Shown here: one piece after another, positions 1 through 5,738 of the stretch | Layout: each line of letters opens with the position of its first letter | Numbering within the stretch: the first letter of the stretch is position 1 | Assembly (NCBI GenBank): GCA_013696045.1 | Contig: JACCZH010000055.1 | Location: 1-10,948 of the forward strand | Direction: 5' to 3' | Source of the DNA: Chloroflexia bacterium | Lineage (GTDB): Bacteria > Chloroflexota > Chloroflexia > Thermomicrobiales > CFX8 | DNA: 10,948 bases | Program-made: the position numbers and the translations under genes | Notes under the pieces: model-generated | The model's database searches: none | Told to the model about the DNA's origin: nothing | The model's input: the letters and a program-made list of their open reading frames with translations, nothing else

Positions 1-663
1 CTGCTGGATCGCTCGATTGCGACCGAGGGTTATGTTATACGTGAGGGATCTGATTCTTATGGCAACGAGGGTCTGGTTGACCTGAGCCAGATCGACTTCG
101 ACGGGCTGCGTGCCCGCTTCGAGGCCGGCCAACGCCGGATCGAAGCCGAGAAGCTGCGCGGGGCGGTCAGCACCAACCTGGCGGAGATGATTCGGCTGAA
201 TCCTTACCGGATCGACTACCTCGAGCGCTTCCAGCAGTTGATCGACGAGTACAACTCCGGCAGCGTCAACCTTGAGGAGTACTTCAGACGCCTGAGTGAG
301 CTCGCCCAATCGCTGGGCCAGGAACAACAACGCCACATCGCAGAAAACCTGACCGAAGAAGAGTTGGCGCTCTTCGACCTGCTGATGAAGCCGGCTCCCG
401 ACCTGTCCCAGAAGGAGCAACAGCAGGTCAAGAAGGTGGCGCGTGACCTGCTCGCGAAGCTCAACAACGAACTGCTCGTTCTCGACTGGAAGAAGCGTCA
501 ACAAACCCGCGCGGCGGTGCGTCTGTCGATAGAGACTTTGCTCGAACAGCTGCCAGAAACCTACACCAAAGACATCTTCGATGAGAAGTGCGAAGCGGCG
601 TACCAGCATTTCTATGAGAAATACCCTGGCGCCGGCCGTAGCGTCTATACATCAGCCGCGTAA
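1..663 (+). CDS. hsdR: Type I restriction enzyme R subunit (HsdR), C-terminal part, cut by the left edge
   Basis: The reading frame is open from the first base, so only the last 220 residues of a protein normally around 800-1100 residues are present. HsdR is the ATP-dependent translocase and nuclease subunit of type I restriction-modification complexes, acting with HsdM and HsdS on foreign DNA. The visible part is the helical C-terminal region: an 'EKLRGAVSTNLAEMIRLNP' stretch near partial residues 50-68, then 'LTEEELALFDLLMKP' near 117-131, 'KVARDLLAKL' near 144-153, 'LDWKKRQQTRAAVR' near 159-172, and a final 'KCEAAYQHFYEKYPG'. This order is the one I know from HsdR C-termini. The nuclease and helicase motifs lie outside the window. 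An internal ATG at 187 is not a gene start, because the family resemblance continues upstream of it. The gene ends in TAA, 18 bases before the next gene on the same strand. HsdM and HsdS are presumably to the left. Confidence 0.9.
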   Translation: MLDRSIATEGYVIREGSDSYGNEGLVDLSQIDFDGLRARFEAGQRRIEAEKLRGAVSTNLAEMIRLNPYRIDYLERFQQLIDEYNSGSVNLEEYFRRLSELAQSLGQEQQRHIAENLTEEELALFDLLMKPAPDLSQKEQQQVKKVARDLLAKLNNELLVLDWKKRQQTRAAVRLSIETLLEQLPETYTKDIFDEKCEAAYQHFYEKYPGAGRSVYTSAA

Positions 664-668
664 TGAAC

Positions 669-675
669 GGGAGGT
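669..675 (+). promoter_or_regulatory. Ribosome binding site deciding a TTG start
   Basis: GGGAGGT lies six bases before TTG at 682. No in-frame ATG or GTG gives the conserved N-terminus, and the resulting protein begins about 30 residues before the first conserved family motif, as expected. It sits immediately after the hsdR stop codon, so the peptidase may be translated from the same transcript. Confidence 0.7.
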
Positions 676-681
676 ACCCAA

Positions 682-1788
682 TTGCCAGAAAACGAGCAGA
701 CCACACCACGCCTCCGCGATCTCGGCATCACCATTGGCACACTGCCAACAGGAACCCACAACGCCGTCACCGACGTGCCGGGGGTGCGAATTGGGCACTC
801 GACGATTGTTGAGGGTGACGCGGTACGCACCGGGGTCACGGCGGTGCATCCGCTGGAGGGGTCGGCGTTTTCGGAGATGCCGCCGGCGGCAATTCAGATT
901 CTGAACGGCGCGGGGGAGATCACCGGGCGGTCGCAGGTGGACGAGTATGGGCTGCTGGAGTCGCCGATTCTGATCACGAATACGCTCTCGGTTGGGACGG
1001 CCCATCGCGGCTGCATCGAGTGGATGCGGCAACAGGAACCGACGCTCGGGCCGATTCACTTTTCCATCCCGGTGGTCGCCGAGACATACGACGGCTTCCT
1101 GAACGACATCGGTGGCCAGCACGTCACTATTGAGCACGTCTTCGACGCTCTGGATAGCGCAACTGGTGGACCCGTCGCCGAGGGTAACGTCGGCGGCGGA
1201 ACGGGGATGATGCTGTTTGGCTTCAAGGGAGGCATCGGTACGTCGTCGCGGTTAGTTACAGTCGAGGATCGGGAGTACACCGTTGGGGTGCTGGTACAAG
1301 GCAACTTCGGAATCCGCGAGCATCTGTTGGTAGACGGAGTGCCGGTCGGTCGCGAGATCACCGATCTGCGCCTCTTCCGCGCGCCTCAGCAAGAGATGCC
1401 CGCACGAGATGGCTCGATCATCGTGGTCATCGCGACAGACGCACCGCTATCAGACCGCCAACTGGCCAGGCTCTGCCGGAGGGGAATGCTCGGCCTCGGC
1501 CAGGTCGGCTCGACGGCCACCCATGGTTCCGGAGACCTGCTGGTCGCCTTCTCGAACGCACCAGAATGTCGCGTGAACCGCTTCGACACCTCGGCCGTGC
1601 TCACTACCCCACGTCTCGACGACCGCCGGCTCGACCCCTTCTTCCAGGCTACCGTCGAAGCCATTGCCGAATCGGTGCTCAACGCATTGGTCGCCGCGGA
1701 GGATATGACCGGCCGCGATGGCAACAGGGCGCACGCATTACCGCACGATCGATTGCGGGAGATTATGCGGAAGTATGGGCGACTTTGA
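682..1788 (+). CDS. P1 (DmpA) family peptidase, L-aminopeptidase/D-esterase type
   Basis: This 368-residue protein belongs to the DmpA/BapA family (MEROPS S58): self-cleaving N-terminal-nucleophile hydrolases that remove N-terminal residues from small peptides, some acting on D- or beta-amino acid substrates. Family hallmarks are 'NAVTDVPGVRIGH' (27-39), 'VVAETYDGFLND' (131-142), 'GNVGGGTGMM' (168-177), 'GFKGGIGTSSR' (180-190) and 'IATDAPLS' (250-257). Compared from memory with DmpA of Ochrobactrum (Tyr146, Asn218, Ser250, Ser288, Glu290), residue spacing suggests Y136, N208, S245, S283 and D285. Autocleavage would then fall between G244 and S245, leaving S245 as the N-terminal nucleophile of the smaller chain; D285 would be a conservative Glu-to-Asp change. 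The start is TTG at 682, preceded by GGGAGGT at 669-675 with six bases between. There is no signal peptide, so it is probably cytoplasmic. Substrate is unknown and the neighbours do not reveal it. Confidence 0.93.
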   Translation: MPENEQTTPRLRDLGITIGTLPTGTHNAVTDVPGVRIGHSTIVEGDAVRTGVTAVHPLEGSAFSEMPPAAIQILNGAGEITGRSQVDEYGLLESPILITNTLSVGTAHRGCIEWMRQQEPTLGPIHFSIPVVAETYDGFLNDIGGQHVTIEHVFDALDSATGGPVAEGNVGGGTGMMLFGFKGGIGTSSRLVTVEDREYTVGVLVQGNFGIREHLLVDGVPVGREITDLRLFRAPQQEMPARDGSIIVVIATDAPLSDRQLARLCRRGMLGLGQVGSTATHGSGDLLVAFSNAPECRVNRFDTSAVLTTPRLDDRRLDPFFQATVEAIAESVLNALVAAEDMTGRDGNRAHALPHDRLREIMRKYGRL

Positions 1789-1820
1789 TCCGCTGAAGAG
1801 CATGGCCGCATCCGCCACCG

Positions 1821-2180
1821 TTAATCTGACAGAATCCCACGCGTCCGAATGCCGCGACGCGTCACCACCAGAAAATGCCGAAGATCGGGATGGTAATTCT
1901 CGATAATCTCATCAAGCCGATGGACAGCGGTCATATAATCCCCGGGCCCAAGTCGAAATAGAATGACGCCAGAATGACGCTGGTGTTGCCGGAAAATGAG
2001 TTCGCCAAAATCGCGATCGCGTGTGATGAGAATACGCTGCTCAGCATTGGCAAGAGCAAGAACGTCAAAATCCGCTAGCGATTGAGGATAATCACGCGAA
2101 ATCGCGGTTACATCATGTCCAAGCGCGGCGAGATAGCGTCCCAGACGAAAATCCGCACTCTCATCCAACAAAAATCTCAT
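1821..2180 (-). CDS. DUF5615 PIN-like protein, probable toxin of a toxin-antitoxin-like pair
   Basis: A 119-residue protein with the DUF5615 (PIN-like, Mut7-C related) pattern: 'MRFLLDESAD' at the N-terminus, 'GHDVTAISRD' (21-30), a 'DFDVLALANAEQRILITRD' segment (37-55) and 'DRDFGEL' (55-61). The acidic residues D6, E7, D39, D55, D57 and E60 are placed as in PIN-like nucleases, where such residues bind metal; this suggests an RNase, but activity of DUF5615 proteins is mostly inferred rather than shown. Its ATG overlaps the stop codon of the upstream DUF433 gene in an ATGA arrangement, implying translational coupling and a fixed ratio. Such DUF433-DUF5615 pairs are common in Chloroflexota, Cyanobacteria and other groups and are usually annotated as VapBC-like modules. 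It ends 32 bases from the convergent peptidase gene. Family assignment is firm; the toxin role is inference. Confidence 0.88.
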   Translation of the reverse strand: MRFLLDESADFRLGRYLAALGHDVTAISRDYPQSLADFDVLALANAEQRILITRDRDFGELIFRQHQRHSGVILFRLGPGDYMTAVHRLDEIIENYHPDLRHFLVVTRRGIRTRGILSD

Positions 2181-2437
2181 GCAGGCTGATGAGTAGACGG
2201 TTGCTCAATGAGAGGGAACACGTCCTCACCCGCGATCACCTGGTGGGCATATTCGAGACACGCTTTGATGTCTTCAAACGTCAGCCGAGGATACGCTTCC
2301 ATCAACGTGCCAATGTCGAGGTCCTGAGCCAGGTCCTTAAGCACCAACTCCACGGGAATGCGTGTTCCTCTTACGACCGGTTTGCCGACCAAGATACCTG
2401 GATCAACAACAATACGATTCCGGAGCGAATGGGTCAT
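2177..2437 (-). CDS. DUF433 protein, probable antitoxin partner of the DUF5615 protein
   Basis: An 86-residue DUF433 protein. The signature 'VDPGILVGKPVVRGTRIPV' spans 11-29 and is followed by helical segments 'LVLKDLAQDLDIGTLMEAYP' (31-50) and 'LTFEDIKACLEYA' (52-64), a winged or helix-turn-helix-like fold expected to bind DNA. In paired loci it is taken to neutralise the DUF5615 partner and may repress its own promoter. The start is placed at the ATG at 2437, because GAGAAGGG (2445-2452) stands seven bases upstream and the family signature begins about ten residues in. An upstream ATG at 2485 would add 16 residues unlike the family and read through the likely promoter and operator. The stop overlaps the next start by four bases. 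A 19-base imperfect palindrome lies 33 bases upstream. Confidence 0.87.
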   Translation of the reverse strand: MTHSLRNRIVVDPGILVGKPVVRGTRIPVELVLKDLAQDLDIGTLMEAYPRLTFEDIKACLEYAHQVIAGEDVFPLIEQPSTHQPA

Positions 2438-2444
2438 TATTCGG

Positions 2445-2452
2445 CCCTTCTC
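2445..2452 (-). promoter_or_regulatory. Ribosome binding site for the DUF433 gene
   Basis: On the minus strand GAGAAGGG is followed by seven bases and then ATG at 2437. It supports the shorter 86-residue product over a start at 2485. Confidence 0.65.
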
Positions 2453-2469
2453 ACGAATTTTTTTCGATA

Positions 2470-2488
2470 ACGTTGACGTAGTCAAAGT
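2470..2488. promoter_or_regulatory. Imperfect palindrome upstream of the DUF433/DUF5615 pair, putative operator
   Basis: The 13-base core TTGACGTAGTCAA (2473-2485) is an inverted repeat with 5-base arms and a 3-base centre. Allowing one mismatched pair (G2472/A2486), the symmetry extends to 19 bases. On the minus strand the core contains TTGACT (2480-2485), a good -35 match, with a weak AAAAAT -10 candidate 17 bases on (2457-2462). A palindrome over the -35 of a module whose first gene encodes a likely DNA-binding protein is the layout expected for autorepression. The promoter and operator roles are inference from sequence only. Confidence 0.4.
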
Positions 2489-2496
2489 ATCCCACA

Positions 2497-2511
2497 GAAC
2501 TGCCTCAGTTC
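2497..2511 (-). terminator. Small hairpin just after the methyltransferase stop codon
   Basis: GAACTG (2497-2502), a 3-base loop and CAGTTC (2506-2511) make a perfect 6-base stem starting one base after the methyltransferase TAA on the minus strand. There is no U-tract directly after it, so it is a poor intrinsic terminator. It could attenuate read-through into the DUF433 pair, act in mRNA stability, or be chance. Confidence 0.22.
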
Positions 2512-2512
2512 A

Positions 2513-3319
2513 TTACTCTGGAGTTCGGCAGGTCAAATTTAACCGCCAGTAATCGAGCATGAACGGTGGATCATCAGACGCGGCCTGGTCAGTCAATGTC
2601 TGGACAAACGACTGCCGCAATTCCTCGTCCGGCAAGCGATCCAGATGCGAGCCAAAGACGACGGTGGCGATATAGGAACGGTACTCATCAGCGTCCGGCA
2701 TCTGAGTCGGTTTCGGTTCGAGGCTCGTTTCAATGTCAACAAAACCCGCGTCACGCAAACGGTCTTCCGTGACTTCTGCCGAGGCGAACTCCCAGGGACC
2801 GGTCCAGCCGCGGAAATCCGGCTCGAACGGATTGGTTCGCATCAGCACAGCGGCGCGTTCCAGCACGTTCGCGATATTAGGCCCGCCGCCGCACTGGGCA
2901 ACTAGCCTGCCGCCGGGTTTCAACGCTTTGAACAGGCACTCAAAGAGACGTGGGTGATCCAGAACCCAGTGCAGGGCCGCCGTACTGAAGATCGCATCGA
3001 CCGGCTGGGCGAGGCTGAATTCCTGGAGATCGGATTGCACGAACGTGACCCTGTCGCCAAAACGGGGCTGGAGTTGCTGGCGTGCCTCGGTCAGCATGTT
3101 GGCCGAGATGTCCAGCGCAATGACCCGCCCATTGGGCAAACGCTCAAGGAGATCGGCCGTCACACGGCCAGCGCCGCATCCCGCGTCCAACACCGTCTCG
3201 TCACCCTTCAACGGCAACCGGTCGAGCACGGGTTGGCCCCAGACGACATGCGGATTCGAGAGCCGGAAGTAGGCGGTGGCGTCCCACTCCGCTGTGCGGG
3301 AGGTTCTGGATTCTGTCAT
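2513..3319 (-). CDS. Class I SAM-dependent methyltransferase, trans-aconitate methyltransferase-like
   Basis: A 268-residue soluble methyltransferase. Motif I 'VLDAGCGAGRVT' lies at 43-54, the acidic end of strand 2 that should bind the SAM ribose is D70 in 'VIALDIS', 'FVQSDLQEF' (93-101) supplies the adenine-contacting Asp97, and 'FSTAALHWVLDHPRLF' (111-126) closely resembles the post-II region of trans-aconitate 2-methyltransferases (Tam). 'LKPGGRLV' (133-140) follows. The N-terminal 'EWDATAYFRLSNPH' also fits the Tam-like group. The acceptor is not deducible; many genes of this type methylate other small acids or natural products. The ATG at 3319 has a weak GAGAAAG site eight bases upstream, located after the stop of the membrane-protein gene 18 bases away, so the two are probably cotranscribed. 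No sign of truncation or frameshift. Confidence 0.9.
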   Translation of the reverse strand: MTESRTSRTAEWDATAYFRLSNPHVVWGQPVLDRLPLKGDETVLDAGCGAGRVTADLLERLPNGRVIALDISANMLTEARQQLQPRFGDRVTFVQSDLQEFSLAQPVDAIFSTAALHWVLDHPRLFECLFKALKPGGRLVAQCGGGPNIANVLERAAVLMRTNPFEPDFRGWTGPWEFASAEVTEDRLRDAGFVDIETSLEPKPTQMPDADEYRSYIATVVFGSHLDRLPDEELRQSFVQTLTDQAASDDPPFMLDYWRLNLTCRTPE

Positions 3320-3337
3320 GACAGATACTTTCTCTGG

Positions 3338-3925
3338 TTAATCGAACGCAGTGCGCCGGAAGTGAGTCTCCGGCCGGAGAATGGTGCGGACGGTCAGAAC
3401 GAGATCATAGATCAGGAGCGCGCCGCCCTGAATCGCGACACCAATTGCCGCGCCCCTCCAGCGTGGGTGCTCGCTCTTGATAGCGACCGTAACGCCACCC
3501 AGGACGTAGACGATGTCAGCGGCTGTGTTGAGCGCCAGAAAATATTCGAAGCGCTCTGCCTCGTCCTGGATGGCCTGGGCGCCGAGCATTCCCGCGCGGG
3601 CCTCGACTGCATGCTTGCGTGCCCAGTACTCCGAGTACAACGCGACGGTGGTTTCAACCGACCCCCAGAGGATCGCCTGGATACCAATAGCGCGCGTGAT
3701 GCCCGACCCGCTGACTGCCAACACTGACCCGGCAACAACGTTTCCGACTCCCCAGGCAAGCAAGAGATCGAGCGCTCGCTCTTGCCAGACAAAGAACGCT
3801 TCGCGGTCACCGGCCGGCGTGCCACGGCCCAGCAACCATGAGACGCGATCGCCGGATTGGGGAAACTTTGGGAATTCCGGCAACCGGCTCGTCACGTCTT
3901 TCAATTGCGCTCGTTGCACCACCAT
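3338..3925 (-). CDS. Predicted four-helix inner-membrane protein of unknown function
   Basis: A 195-residue protein with about 45 hydrophilic N-terminal residues and four likely membrane helices near 53-72, 77-97, 128-149 and 157-178. Features include 'ERALDLLLAWGVGNVVAG' (49-66), a polar charged stretch between helices 2 and 3 ('SEYWARKHAVEARAG', 98-112), and a basic C-terminal tail. The 'W..RAL..L..WG.GN...G' pattern recalls membrane families annotated as DUF6992, but I am not certain of this match. Function cannot be deduced. It lies 18 bases upstream of the methyltransferase on the same strand and is divergent from the decarboxylase operon. The start is uncertain: ATG at 3925 is followed at once by two GTG codons (3922 and 3919), and a GAGG lies only two bases before the ATG, so one of the GTG codons may be the real start. 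Confidence 0.75.
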   Translation of the reverse strand: MVVQRAQLKDVTSRLPEFPKFPQSGDRVSWLLGRGTPAGDREAFFVWQERALDLLLAWGVGNVVAGSVLAVSGSGITRAIGIQAILWGSVETTVALYSEYWARKHAVEARAGMLGAQAIQDEAERFEYFLALNTAADIVYVLGGVTVAIKSEHPRWRGAAIGVAIQGGALLIYDLVLTVRTILRPETHFRRTAFD

Positions 3926-4015
3926 TGCCTCATCATGTCCTTCACGTTGCGGGCCGGATCTCGCGAATACGGTAGTATGATTGCCAACGGCAGCCTACCG
4001 GGAAAGTACAATCCT

Positions 4016-4042
4016 CGGGTATATTCGTCTATAGGATACCCG
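4016..4042. promoter_or_regulatory. Inverted repeat upstream of the thiamine-diphosphate enzyme operon
   Basis: CGGGTAT (4016-4022) and ATACCCG (4036-4042) are perfect 7-base inverted arms separated by 13 bases, ending 26 bases before the GTG start at 4069. The left arm overlaps TATATT (4020-4025), and TACAAT (4007-4012) lies just upstream; both resemble -10 elements, but neither has a convincing -35 at 16-18 bases. The repeat could be a dimeric repressor site or a leader hairpin. The 143-base intergenic region from 3926 to 4068 must hold divergent promoters for the membrane protein and this operon. Confidence 0.35.
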
Positions 4043-4068
4043 TCAGCTGCAACAGAGAGGTAGCCAGC

Positions 4069-4590
4069 GTGGAGTCACGTACCTGGCGCGACAACGTTAT
4101 CGACGCGCTCAAGGCAAACAACATTACCCTTATCGTCCACGTTGCCGACCGCGTTCTCGCCCCGATCATCACAAAACTCGAAGCAGATCCATTCTTCAAA
4201 GTCGTGACGCTCTCACGCGAGGAAGAAGGTATCGGCATCCTCACCGGCGCATACATGGGCGGACAGCGCGGCGCGCTGTTGCTGCAGAGCTCCGGATTTG
4301 GCAACATCCTCAACGCGCTCGGCTCTCTCGCGTTGCCATACCAGATTCCATTTGTGATCCTGCTCAGCCCGCGGGGCTATCTGATGGAGCACAACGTTGT
4401 GCAGCTCGCCTGGGGCAAAGCCCTCCCGACGACTATCGACGCGCTGGACATGCAGGTGTTCGACCTGACATCGCCGGACGAGGTGCCCTTCAAAGCAGAT
4501 AAGGGCATCAAGCACGCCTTTGTCACCCGTCGGCCCGTCGTTCTAAGTATCTCAACCCAGCTCTCTGGAGGTAAAGATGGCGCTCACTAG
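4069..4590 (+). CDS. Thiamine-diphosphate enzyme, N-terminal (PYR) half; sulfopyruvate/phosphonopyruvate decarboxylase alpha-type subunit
   Basis: This 173-residue protein matches the N-terminal thiamine-diphosphate-binding (pyrimidine) domain of the split decarboxylases typified by ComD of coenzyme M synthesis, and of phosphonopyruvate decarboxylase. 'LSREEEGIGILTGAYMGG' (48-65) holds the glutamate expected to activate the cofactor (E52 or E53), and 'LLQSSGFGNILNALGSL' (71-87) is the conserved 'SG.GN..N' segment. These enzymes release CO2 from a 3-substituted pyruvate to give the aldehyde. The pyrophosphate-binding half is encoded by the next gene, which overlaps by 14 bases, so the two should form an alpha/beta complex with the active site at the interface. 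The start is GTG at 4069, with AGAGAGG at 4054-4060 and eight bases between. No other coenzyme M or phosphonate genes are visible, so the true substrate is open. Confidence 0.85.
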   Translation: MESRTWRDNVIDALKANNITLIVHVADRVLAPIITKLEADPFFKVVTLSREEEGIGILTGAYMGGQRGALLLQSSGFGNILNALGSLALPYQIPFVILLSPRGYLMEHNVVQLAWGKALPTTIDALDMQVFDLTSPDEVPFKADKGIKHAFVTRRPVVLSISTQLSGGKDGAH

Positions 4591-5176
4591 TGCAAATATC
4601 CAACGCATGAGCCGGGCTGATCTCACCAGCCGAGTCCTGGGTATGGTCGACGACGATACCGCCATTATCGGTGGCATTGGCAACGCGGGGTTCGATCTGT
4701 TCAGCGCTGGCGACCGGCCTGGAAACTTCTACATGCTGGGCAGCATGGGCATGGCCGTGCCGATCGGACTGGGGCTCGCTCTGGCTCAGCCGGAACGCAC
4801 CGTGATCGTCATGGAGGGCGAAGGCTCTGTGCTGATGACACTGGGAACACTGGCCACCGTCGGACGCGAAGCGCCACCAAATCTGACGATCATTGTTTGG
4901 GACAACGCCCAGTGGCAGCTTACCGGTGGCCAGACGACCGCCACCGGCGTCGCGACCGACCTATCCGTCGTCGCCCAGGGTTGCGGAATCGCCAACTCAA
5001 ACGCTCCCACCAATGAAACCGAGTTCGAGCAGGCCGTCCGCTATGCGCTGGACGCGCCCAGCCCCCACGCGATCGTCGCCCACATCGACGCTGAACCTGC
5101 CAGCGGCCGCCCCCACGACGACCCGATCGTGACCAAGTACCAGTTTATGCAGGCGATGGGGCAACAACTGGAGTAG
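4577..5176 (+). CDS. Thiamine-diphosphate enzyme, C-terminal (PP) half; sulfopyruvate/phosphonopyruvate decarboxylase beta-type subunit
   Basis: A 199-residue protein matching the pyrophosphate-binding domain of thiamine-diphosphate enzymes, ComE-like. 'IGGIGNAGFDLFSAGDRPGN' (31-50) and 'MLGSMGMAVPIGLGLALA' (53-70) are the expected substrate and cofactor segments. The metal and diphosphate motif normally reads GDG followed by Asn about 25-30 residues later; here it is 'MEGEGSVLMTLG' (79-90) with N110 in 'VWDNAQWQLTGG'. The expected metal-binding Asp is therefore Glu82, which is unusual although chemically conservative. The rest, including 'TLATVGREAPPNLTIIVWDN' (91-110), looks intact, so I expect a functional protein. 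The ATG at 4577 is preceded by GGAGG (4567-4571) within the upstream gene, and the 14-base overlap implies coupled translation. A DUF1697 gene follows after 10 bases. A ComE or Ppd beta assignment is by family resemblance; substrate unknown. Confidence 0.87.
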   Translation: MALTSANIQRMSRADLTSRVLGMVDDDTAIIGGIGNAGFDLFSAGDRPGNFYMLGSMGMAVPIGLGLALAQPERTVIVMEGEGSVLMTLGTLATVGREAPPNLTIIVWDNAQWQLTGGQTTATGVATDLSVVAQGCGIANSNAPTNETEFEQAVRYALDAPSPHAIVAHIDAEPASGRPHDDPIVTKYQFMQAMGQQLE

Positions 5177-5186
5177 GGCTGGGTCA

Positions 5187-5732
5187 ATGACACGCTACAT
5201 AGCATTCCTGCGCGCGATCAACGTCGGCGGCCGCACAGTCAAGATGGACCGGCTGCGTGAGGTGTTCGAGCAGCTTGGACTCTCAAACGTCGAGACGTTC
5301 ATCGCCAGCGGTAACGTGATCTTTGAGTCTCCGGCTGGGGACACCCCGGCGCTTGAGAGACAGATCGAGACGCTTCTACAGGAATCGCTCGGATACAGGG
5401 TGGACACGTTTGTCCGATCAGCAGCCGAACTCGCAGCAATCGCGGCATACGAACCGTTTCCCGCATCAACACTCGATGCCGACGACACCACGCTCTATGT
5501 CTCGTTCCTGTCGGACCCGCCGCCACAAACGGCGCGCGACAACATCTTCGCCCTCCAGATACCCACTGACGAGTTCCACATTCACGAGCGCGAGCTGTAC
5601 TGGCTCCGCCACGGCAAGATCAGTGACTCCACCATTTCCGGAGCGCTGCTTGAAAAGGCCGTCGGCATGCCGGCGACGATGCGCAACGCGAATACGATCA
5701 AGAGAATTATCGCGAAGTATCCCGTTCCTTAA
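5187..5732 (+). CDS. DUF1697 family protein
   Basis: A 181-residue protein with the clear DUF1697 pattern: 'MTRYIAFLRAINVGGR' at the N-terminus, 'LGLSNVETFIASGNVIFES' (31-49), and a C-terminal 'ATMRNANTIKRI' (162-173) preceded by the 'HGKISDSTISGALLEK' segment. DUF1697 proteins are small, soluble and widespread, often of single-copy accessory type; no enzymatic activity is established to my knowledge. It begins 10 bases after the thiamine-diphosphate beta-type gene, so it is likely the third gene of that operon, but a functional link is not shown. The ribosome binding site is poor (GGG-rich stretch 'GGGCTGGGTCA' before ATG), which suggests coupling to upstream translation. It ends six bases from the convergent Nudix gene. 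Neither gene has an evident terminator between them. Confidence 0.9.
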   Translation: MTRYIAFLRAINVGGRTVKMDRLREVFEQLGLSNVETFIASGNVIFESPAGDTPALERQIETLLQESLGYRVDTFVRSAAELAAIAAYEPFPASTLDADDTTLYVSFLSDPPPQTARDNIFALQIPTDEFHIHERELYWLRHGKISDSTISGALLEKAVGMPATMRNANTIKRIIAKYPVP

Positions 5733-5738
5733 AAACAC

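Noticed and set aside
652..1137. A 161-residue minus-strand reading frame
   Set aside because: It is antisense to the DmpA-family peptidase, whose motifs fix the coding strand; this frame shows only Arg- and Pro-rich low-information sequence.
2454..2466. CGAA/TTCG dyad around a T-run as a terminator for the methyltransferase
   Set aside because: The four-base arms are too short for a stable stem, and the A/T run is more simply explained as promoter or leader spacer.
2438..2485. Start of the DUF433 gene at the ATG at 2485
   Set aside because: It would add 16 residues unlike the family and put the likely promoter and palindrome inside the coding region; the ATG at 2437 has a good binding site.
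2954..3727. A 257-residue plus-strand reading frame
   Set aside because: It lies opposite the methyltransferase and membrane-protein genes, which have clear family motifs or membrane helices and binding sites. Its composition is Arg- and polar-rich with no recognisable domain.
5733..5738. Bidirectional terminator between the convergent DUF1697 and Nudix genes
   Set aside because: Only six bases separate the stops, and no stem with a U-tract was seen on either strand.
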